From assembly GCA_001038565.1 (NCBI GenBank), contig LFJO01000004.1:81231-131453 (forward strand): a DNA stretch of 50,223 nucleotides, written 5' to 3'. A program made the position numbers and the translations under genes. This document shows, one piece after another, positions 45,431-50,223 of this stretch. Source of the DNA: Alkalihalobacillus pseudalcaliphilus. Its GTDB lineage: Bacteria; Bacillota; Bacilli; Bacillales; Bacillaceae_D. The stretch's first letter is position 1, and each line of letters opens with the position of its first letter. A model generated the notes under the pieces. That model searched no databases. It saw nothing but the letters and a program-made list of their open reading frames with translations, and had not been told where the DNA came from.

Positions 45431-45919
45431 GTGATTAGAGAGTTACAGAACGAGGAAGTTTATTTTCTGGAGGAAATGTTCTACGAATCGATTGTGATTG
45501 ATGAGGGGGAGAAACCTTCCAAGGAAGAGTTATTGTCTCGACCTGAGTTACAGAAATACATGCATAATTGGGGGAGAAGAGGAGATGTTGCTCTAGTTGC
45601 CGAACATAATGATAAAAAGGTTGGGGCGGCATGGTTCAGACTTTTTGGAGATAGTGAGAAAGGATATGGCTTTGTGGCTGAAACGATCCCCGAAATTAGT
45701 ATAGCCATTACGGAAAATTACCGAGGCAAAGGGATTGGTAGGAATTTAATGACACAATTAATCTATAAGGCAAAAAGCGAGGGATTTTCTGCTCTTTCCT
45801 TGAGTGTAAGTCGATTGAATCAAACAGCAGTCAGCTTGTATAATCAGTTAGGCTTCGAAAAGGTAGCGGAGGATTCAACGTCAGATACGATGCTGCTTGT
45901 TTTTGAATCATGCAAATAG
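45431..45919 (+). CDS. GNAT family N-acetyltransferase
   Basis: A 162-residue acetyltransferase with motif A ITENYRGKGIGRNLMTQLIYKA and motif B LSVSRLNQTAVSLYNQLGFEKV. The substrate is unknown. The start is GTG at 45431 after AAAGGGTGA. A helix-hairpin-helix protein gene begins 12 bp after its stop, so the two are likely co-transcribed. Confidence 0.88.
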   Translation: MIRELQNEEVYFLEEMFYESIVIDEGEKPSKEELLSRPELQKYMHNWGRRGDVALVAEHNDKKVGAAWFRLFGDSEKGYGFVAETIPEISIAITENYRGKGIGRNLMTQLIYKAKSEGFSALSLSVSRLNQTAVSLYNQLGFEKVAEDSTSDTMLLVFESCK

Positions 45920-45931
45920 GTGGTGGTAGTT

Positions 45932-46387
45932 ATGAGCCGAATCAAATTACTTTTAACTGACATGGAGAAACAACTCCTTAGGAAAGCAAAGATAAAAATG
46001 GCTGATTTAGGTTATTTATCTATTGAAGAAATAAGTGAACGGATTGGTTCTGATTTGAAGCGTGCTCACCAATTACAAGGATTGGTTGTGTTTCAACGTA
46101 TTCCTTCTATCGGTTATGCTTTAGCTGAAAAATTAGTCTTTGTATTAGGTATTTATTCTCTAGATGAAATACGTCATCATGATGGTGCTTCTCTTTTTGA
46201 TCGTTTGGAGCAAAGGCTAGGGGTTTGGACAGACGGCTGTGTGGAGGATCAGTTGCGCTGTGTGATTCATCATGCTCATTACCCGCACAGTTCCAAGCAG
46301 TGGTTTCATTTTACCGAAGTGCGTAAGAGCGAGCGTGAAAAGAATGGTTATCCGAAAGAACGGCCTTCAAAAGCTTGGTATGAGTAA
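45932..46387 (+). CDS. Helix-hairpin-helix (Cdd1-like) protein
   Basis: A 151-residue protein matching the Cdd1/pathogenicity-locus family: a helix-hairpin-helix region (FQRIPSIGYALAEKLVFVLGIYSLDEI) and a C-terminal CVEDQLRCVIHHAHYP, then KQWFHFTEVRK. Family members are assumed to bind DNA, but none is well studied. ATG 45932 follows AGGTGGTGG, so the upstream GTG codons are not used. Confidence 0.82.
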   Translation: MSRIKLLLTDMEKQLLRKAKIKMADLGYLSIEEISERIGSDLKRAHQLQGLVVFQRIPSIGYALAEKLVFVLGIYSLDEIRHHDGASLFDRLEQRLGVWTDGCVEDQLRCVIHHAHYPHSSKQWFHFTEVRKSEREKNGYPKERPSKAWYE

Positions 46388-46394
46388 CGTTTTT

Positions 46395-47010
46395 TTACGA
46401 GAGTGTACGATTGGAGATATGTGGAAATCAGCTCGTCACTACCGAAAATCATTCTCCGCTGGGTACTGTTCAATCTTAAGTTTACGTAACATCTACCCTT
46501 ATAAATACTCTTAAAATTTAATGAAATTACATCAATTGAACGAAAAGCCACCAGTTAAAAAAGGAATTTGAATAAACATTTGGAAGTCAAAAGGCAAATT
46601 GGTTTGGATTAATTACCAGTTGTAGAATGGCTTTAAATACGTTCCTGTTTTTTTAAAATTTAAAATGTGCTCTCTTTAACATATTTACGTCGCATTATCA
46701 GTCCTATTTCCGTCTACATTGCTGCGTATATAGATTTGCTCCGCATTGTCGGCCAGTTCTCTCGGTTACATTGTTGCAAAAGCCACTTTCATATTTGATG
46801 GTGGCGGAGTGCTTTAGACTTCGTCGCCATCAAATATGAAAGTAGTGGCGACTTATTAAACTGGTGGCACTTCATACAACTCCATGACCGTGATGAGTCC
46901 ACATGACCAAGAAGGGAGCAGTGTCCTGTTAAGTCATTTATCGCAATATGGATGACCAGCTAACTTCAAGGCACAACCCATCGCCCCTAACAACTTTCAT
47001 ACAAATATAC
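46395..47010. repeat. Dispersed intergenic repeat member R3 (composite)
   Basis: Module B lies inverted at 46421-46470 (ACTACCGAAAATCATTCTCC), followed by the inverted TTTAACTGGTGG-type spacer (46546-46560). A long hairpin A sits at 46783-46848: CCAC-TTTCATATTTGATGG pairs with CCATCAAATATGAAAG-TAGTGG. Then come the forward TGGTGGCACTTCATACAACT spacer and module C (46914-46987), ending ACTTTCATACAAA. The stretch 46560-46780 is AT-rich with no gene. The mixture of orientations shows local rearrangement. Confidence 0.8.
46914..46987 (+). ncRNA. Candidate structured RNA, module C copy 2
   Basis: About 95 percent identical by eye to 36472-36545, clearly more conserved than the surrounding repeat. 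It keeps GTGTCC/GGCAC, GTTA/TAAC and the GCAA-capped stem GTCATTTATC/TATGGATGAC, with G-U pairs in place of two Watson-Crick pairs. It lies 180 bp upstream of the lipid kinase gene. Confidence 0.45.
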
Positions 47011-47170
47011 AGTTTTCGAGCAACAGGTGCATGGGTTATTTCTAACGTGTTTGATAAAAGTGGGGTTATGGGTAAAGATAATTGAATGGAAGGGGATCAT
47101 GTTTATTAAATAGCATAGTCAGGCTTTTCCTTTTAGAGTTGTTTTTATCTTATGTGAAGGTGGTTAGGCA

Positions 47171-48070
47171 ATGGCCATATATGAAAAAGCACTACTCATT
47201 TATAATCAGAATGCAGGTCAGCAGGAGATTGAGGAAACCTTAGCTATGATTATCCCTAAATTAGCTCCAAGCATTCATGAGTTAACCTTGAAACAAACGG
47301 AAAGCAAAGGAGATGCTGAGCAGTATTGTATCCAATATGGTGAACAGATAGATTTACTTTTAATCATGGGTGGTGATGGCACAGTCCATGAGTGTGTAAA
47401 TGGGTTGTTGCAACAAGCAGGTCGTCCGATTGTGGCCATTTTACCGACTGGTACGTGTAATGATTTGGCACGTGCCTTGAATTGTTTCTCAATTGAAGAG
47501 GCAGTCGAGGCTATTCTTGCAAAAAATAAGAGAACCATTGATGTTGTGCAGCAAAATGAACGTTTCTTTGCCAACTTCTCTGGGGTAGGACTAATCTCTG
47601 ATGCATCGAAGGAAATAAGTACAACTACCAAAGACAAATTTGGAAAGCTCGGATATGCGATAAGTGCTTTTCGTTCGATGATTGAACCGAGTTCTTTTAC
47701 GTACACCCTTCAGTTAGAGGGTGGAGAGAAAAAAAGTGGCGAAGCCGTCATGATACTCGCTATGAACGGACAATACCTTGGGACATTCGGTTTCTTCAAA
47801 GATATCACGTCACTTTCAGACGGGAAACTGCATATTTTCATTGTCAAAGAGGCCGGCTTTTCTTTACTAAAAAGTGTGTATCAGCAGGCAACTGGAACAG
47901 ATGAACTATTTAACAATCCCGAGCAAATTGAGGTAGTTACGACTGTACATGGTACGTTAGAAACCTCACGAGAGTTAGACATTGATAGTGATGGTGAAAT
48001 TACCGATCAGACTCCTGTCACGTATAAGTTGTTTCCTAAGGAGCTAACATTTATTACAAAAGAAGTTTAA
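47171..48070 (+). CDS. Diacylglycerol/lipid kinase, YegS/DgkB family
   Basis: A 299-residue soluble kinase with nucleotide-binding GGDGTVHECVNGL (67-79), PTGTCNDLARAL and a C-terminal beta-sandwich ending in a region with LDIDSDGE. Members phosphorylate diacylglycerol or related lipids at the membrane surface; in Bacillus DgkB recycles diacylglycerol. This could be DgkB or a BmrU-like paralogue. GAAGGTGG precedes the ATG. No operon partner is visible. Confidence 0.9.
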   Translation: MAIYEKALLIYNQNAGQQEIEETLAMIIPKLAPSIHELTLKQTESKGDAEQYCIQYGEQIDLLLIMGGDGTVHECVNGLLQQAGRPIVAILPTGTCNDLARALNCFSIEEAVEAILAKNKRTIDVVQQNERFFANFSGVGLISDASKEISTTTKDKFGKLGYAISAFRSMIEPSSFTYTLQLEGGEKKSGEAVMILAMNGQYLGTFGFFKDITSLSDGKLHIFIVKEAGFSLLKSVYQQATGTDELFNNPEQIEVVTTVHGTLETSRELDIDSDGEITDQTPVTYKLFPKELTFITKEV

Positions 48071-48209
48071 AAGTATTTTGGGGATAACAAACATATATCC
48101 ACAATCGAAAATAAAAAATAATAGGTCAATTTTCTGTTTATGCACAGAAGGGCTGTTAATATTAACGCTAATTCGTGGATAACCCTGACTTATACACAGC
48201 CGATAACTC

Positions 48210-48248
48210 AAAAAAAATGAAACCACATCGATAAGAATGATGTGGTTT
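48210..48248 (-). terminator. Terminator of fetAB
   Basis: On the minus strand AAACCACATC pairs perfectly with GATGTGGTTT around a 9-10 nt loop and runs into CATTTTTTT. It lies 9 bp after the fetB stop. Confidence 0.85.
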
Positions 48249-48256
48249 ATAGTGAT

Positions 48257-49003
48257 CTAATCAATCATTTGCATTTGTTCGTTAAATTGAGTGGGATAAG
48301 ATAAAAAACCGAGCATAATACTAGTGACAATTGCCGTAGTTAATAATAAGAATAATATTAAAAGTTGAAAGAGGACGGCTTGCAGCGGATCAGCACCAGC
48401 AATGATTTGTCCACTCATCATACCGGGTAATTGTACTAAACCAATCGTTTTTTGACTTTCGATAGTAGGAATAGTGCTTGTTTGGATAGATGTAATGAGT
48501 GAACGGTGAATCGCTTGCTTTGGCGATCCTCCTAATGAAAGGATTAATTCCATTTCCTTTTTTCTTGTTTCTATTTCCGATGTAAAACGATTTAAGAAAA
48601 GAATACCTAACACCATGGAATTACCAATAACCATCCCACTTATAGGGATCATGTATTGTGCGGTGGCAGGTGTTATTTGGAGACCAATTAAGAGCCCTTG
48701 CGTTAATAATTCAATAAATAAAAAGGTAACAATTAGTTTCCATGTAATTCCGGGGATCAATGCCCCTTTTTTTCTCGCATTTTGAGTAGCTGCCCCAATC
48801 ATTAGCATAATCATAAGAATGATATAAAGAAAACTTTCAGAATCAAAGATGAATTGTAAGACGAAACCGACGGCAAGAAGTTGAATAATGGAACGGATTG
48901 TAGCAATCAGTGTATCCTTTTCAAGGCCGAGCTTTAGAGTCTTAGATAAGATGATCGGAATGAAAACAAAAATGAGGGTTAAGGCTAATGTTAGGAAGCT
49001 CAT
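48257..49003 (-). CDS. fetB: FetB-type ABC transporter permease (UPF0014)
   Basis: A 248-residue membrane protein with about seven hydrophobic segments. It has the UPF0014/FetB pattern: RSIIQLLAVGFVLQFIF, ISGMVIGNSMVLGILFLNRF and LPGMMSGQIIAGADPLQAVLFQ. With FetA it forms an exporter; in E. coli FetAB exports iron and helps resist oxidative stress, though substrates in Firmicutes are not settled. The start overlaps the fetA stop by 4 nt (ATGA). Confidence 0.92.
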   Translation of the reverse strand: MSFLTLALTLIFVFIPIILSKTLKLGLEKDTLIATIRSIIQLLAVGFVLQFIFDSESFLYIILMIMLMIGAATQNARKKGALIPGITWKLIVTFLFIELLTQGLLIGLQITPATAQYMIPISGMVIGNSMVLGILFLNRFTSEIETRKKEMELILSLGGSPKQAIHRSLITSIQTSTIPTIESQKTIGLVQLPGMMSGQIIAGADPLQAVLFQLLILFLLLTTAIVTSIMLGFLSYPTQFNEQMQMID

Positions 49004-49728
49004 GAGTGATCATCCCCCCAGACAAATTCTCTAACAGCTTGATTAGTCGTTTTTTCTAATAATTTGATTGGGCCTGCCGCCGCTAATTCCCCATCTATTA
49101 AAACCCATACATCGTCTGCGATGGCATATGCTTGCTCGATATTATGAGTTATCCAAATAATCGTTGTTTCAAATTGGTGATTAATATGTTGGATTAATTG
49201 TTCGATATCATGTAAAGAAACACGATCGAGTGCAGAGGTGATTTCATCCAGTAGTAGAATATCAGGCTTATTAAGTAAGGTTCGTGCAATTGAAACCTTC
49301 TGCTTTTGTCCACCCGATAAATCCCCGCTATCACGCGTGAGTATTTCCTTTTTCAAGCCGACTAGCTCAAGCATATATTCAGCTTCATCATCTGAGAGTG
49401 CTTTTCCCTCTAATGAATAAGGCAGGGCTAAATTTTCTTTCACATTCCCTTTTATCATTACGGCCTCTTGTAACACGATACCTACCTGTTTTCTTAAAGC
49501 GATCGGATCATAATCGTTAATGGACTGATCGAATATATCAATCGAGCCTTTTGCCACGGACTGTAAGCCGTTTAATAAGCGGAATAATGTGGATTTCCCT
49601 GAACCTGACGGACCGATAATGGTTGTGATTTTGCCTTTTTTAAATTCTCCTGTGATTCCTTTAATAATTTGAAGTTGCTCTGTTTCGAAAAAAACTTGAT
49701 GAAGTTTAATGGCTATTTCTGAGTTCAT
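49000..49728 (-). CDS. fetA: FetA-type ABC transporter ATPase
   Basis: A 242-residue ABC ATPase with Walker A GPSGSGKST, a Q-loop in GIVLQEAV, signature LSGGQKQKVSIAR and Walker B ILLLDEITSALD followed by the switch His in WITHN. A FetB permease follows directly, which fixes the assignment. AAAGGG precedes paired ATGs at 49731/49728. It is the first gene of fetAB on the minus strand. Confidence 0.92.
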   Translation of the reverse strand: MNSEIAIKLHQVFFETEQLQIIKGITGEFKKGKITTIIGPSGSGKSTLFRLLNGLQSVAKGSIDIFDQSINDYDPIALRKQVGIVLQEAVMIKGNVKENLALPYSLEGKALSDDEAEYMLELVGLKKEILTRDSGDLSGGQKQKVSIARTLLNKPDILLLDEITSALDRVSLHDIEQLIQHINHQFETTIIWITHNIEQAYAIADDVWVLIDGELAAAGPIKLLEKTTNQAVREFVWGDDHS

Positions 49729-49902
49729 CATACACACCCTTTGTCTTATCTGTATCGTTCCCTCATTAAATTTTCTCATGAGGGAAAGATGTTGGAAATA
49801 ATGGAGTTAGAAAGGATTGACTGTAATTATAATATTGATTGGATGTAGAACGGTTTGTGATTAAAGGTATTAATTTTGATTTTATTGTGTGAAAGAGGTA
49901 GA

Positions 49903-50140
49903 AACCCCGAGTAAACGGTGAATCTCGGGGTTGCGGGTGAAAAAAGGAGTAGGAACCCCGAGCAAACGACGAATCTCAGGGTTGCGAGCGGAAAAAAGGG
50001 GTAGGAACCCCGAGCAAACGACGAATCTCGGGGTTGCTGGCGGGAAAAGTAGGAGAAACCCCGAGCAAACGACGAATCTCGGGGTTGCTGGCGGGAAAAG
50101 TAGGAGAAAGCCCGAGCAAACGGTGAATCTCGGGGTTACG
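49903..50140. repeat. Tandem array 2: five 51-52-bp hairpin units
   Basis: Units start at 49903, 49954, 50006, 50057 and 50108. Each holds AACCCCGAG and CTCGGGGTT arms around CAAACGACGAAT-like loops, with A-rich linkers (GCGGAAAAA, GGGAAAAGTAGGAG). Arms are conserved better than linkers. Frames of 60-81 codons cross it on both strands but have no ribosome binding site and reflect the near-multiple-of-three period. It lies upstream of fetA. Confidence 0.88.
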
Positions 50141-50223
50141 AGCGGAAAAAAGAGTCAAGTCCTGAATATTGTGTAAATACTCCTCTACAATGTTTCCACT
50201 CTCTTTTAGTATGGATTGTGTTG

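Noticed and set aside
49931-50176. Repeat-protein genes on either strand across array 2
   Set aside because: Frames exist because 51 bp is a multiple of three, but there is no ribosome binding site, the 52-bp unit shifts the frame, and conservation follows the hairpin arms rather than codons.

Overview
This is a chromosomal stretch of a low-GC Firmicute in the family Bacillaceae (Bacillus sensu lato). The case rests on the AT-rich sequence, strong GGAGG-type ribosome binding sites with several TTG/GTG starts, two T-box leaders on aminoacyl-tRNA synthetase genes, a Spo0E-type phosphatase, and a Bacillus-type ars operon. Species cannot be named from the sequence alone.

Layout. 0-5 kb: an AraC regulator divergent from a GH51 arabinofuranosidase; a second-type methionyl-tRNA synthetase on the minus strand behind a Met-specifier T-box; a 48-residue membrane protein. 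5-7.6 kb: arsR-arsB-arsC with a clear promoter and palindromic operator. 7.6-13.5 kb: a rearranged region in which a convergent pair (DUF2200 gene plus metallo-beta-lactamase-fold gene) occurs twice, each copy having lost a different member; between them lie a YdeI/OmdA gene, an SRPBCC gene, a frameshifted ISL3-family insertion sequence and an alpha/beta hydrolase. 13.7-15.8 kb: an archaeal/eukaryal-type prolyl-tRNA synthetase with a T-box. 16-23 kb: small housekeeping or stress genes (YciI, a broken lipoprotein, WYL regulator plus DinB, a short UvrA-like ABC ATPase, a RibD-C reductase, a thiamine-binding-type protein). 23.4-27.9 kb: an MMPL exporter with its own two-component system. 28.3-29.7 kb: a SinR-like regulator divergent from a Spo0E-like phosphatase. 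29.8-34.3 kb: a four-gene cluster (GntR/UTRA regulator, ThDP enzyme, BASS transporter, extended SDR) with two matching 24-bp operator-like sites; its substrate is not evident. 34.5-35.5 kb: ArsR-type regulator plus an AHSA1-PDZ fusion. 36.5-48 kb: many small accessory genes (membrane miniproteins, HAD phosphatase, DUF998, DUF418, DUF2785, VOC, HExxH protein, GNATs, APH-like kinase, nucleotidyltransferase, helix-hairpin-helix protein, lipid kinase). 48.2-49.7 kb: fetAB.

The most unusual content is non-coding. A modular dispersed intergenic repeat family occurs at five places (about 14.0, 34.4, 36.1-36.6, 43.9 and 46.4-47.0 kb). It has two recurrent hairpin modules and, in two places, a nearly invariant segment of about 74 nt that folds into a stacked stem capped by a GCAA tetraloop. 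One member lies between the proS T-box terminator and the proS start codon. Separately, two tandem arrays (35.8-36.0 and 49.9-50.1 kb), unrelated in sequence, share one architecture: about five units of 51-52 bp, each holding a short inverted repeat.

Decay is frequent: frameshifts or truncations affect the transposase, one copy each of the DUF2200 and MBL genes, a lipoprotein, a mini membrane protein and a methyltransferase whose two halves now point in opposite directions. Start codons were chosen mainly by Shine-Dalgarno spacing, so several differ from the longest possible reading frame.
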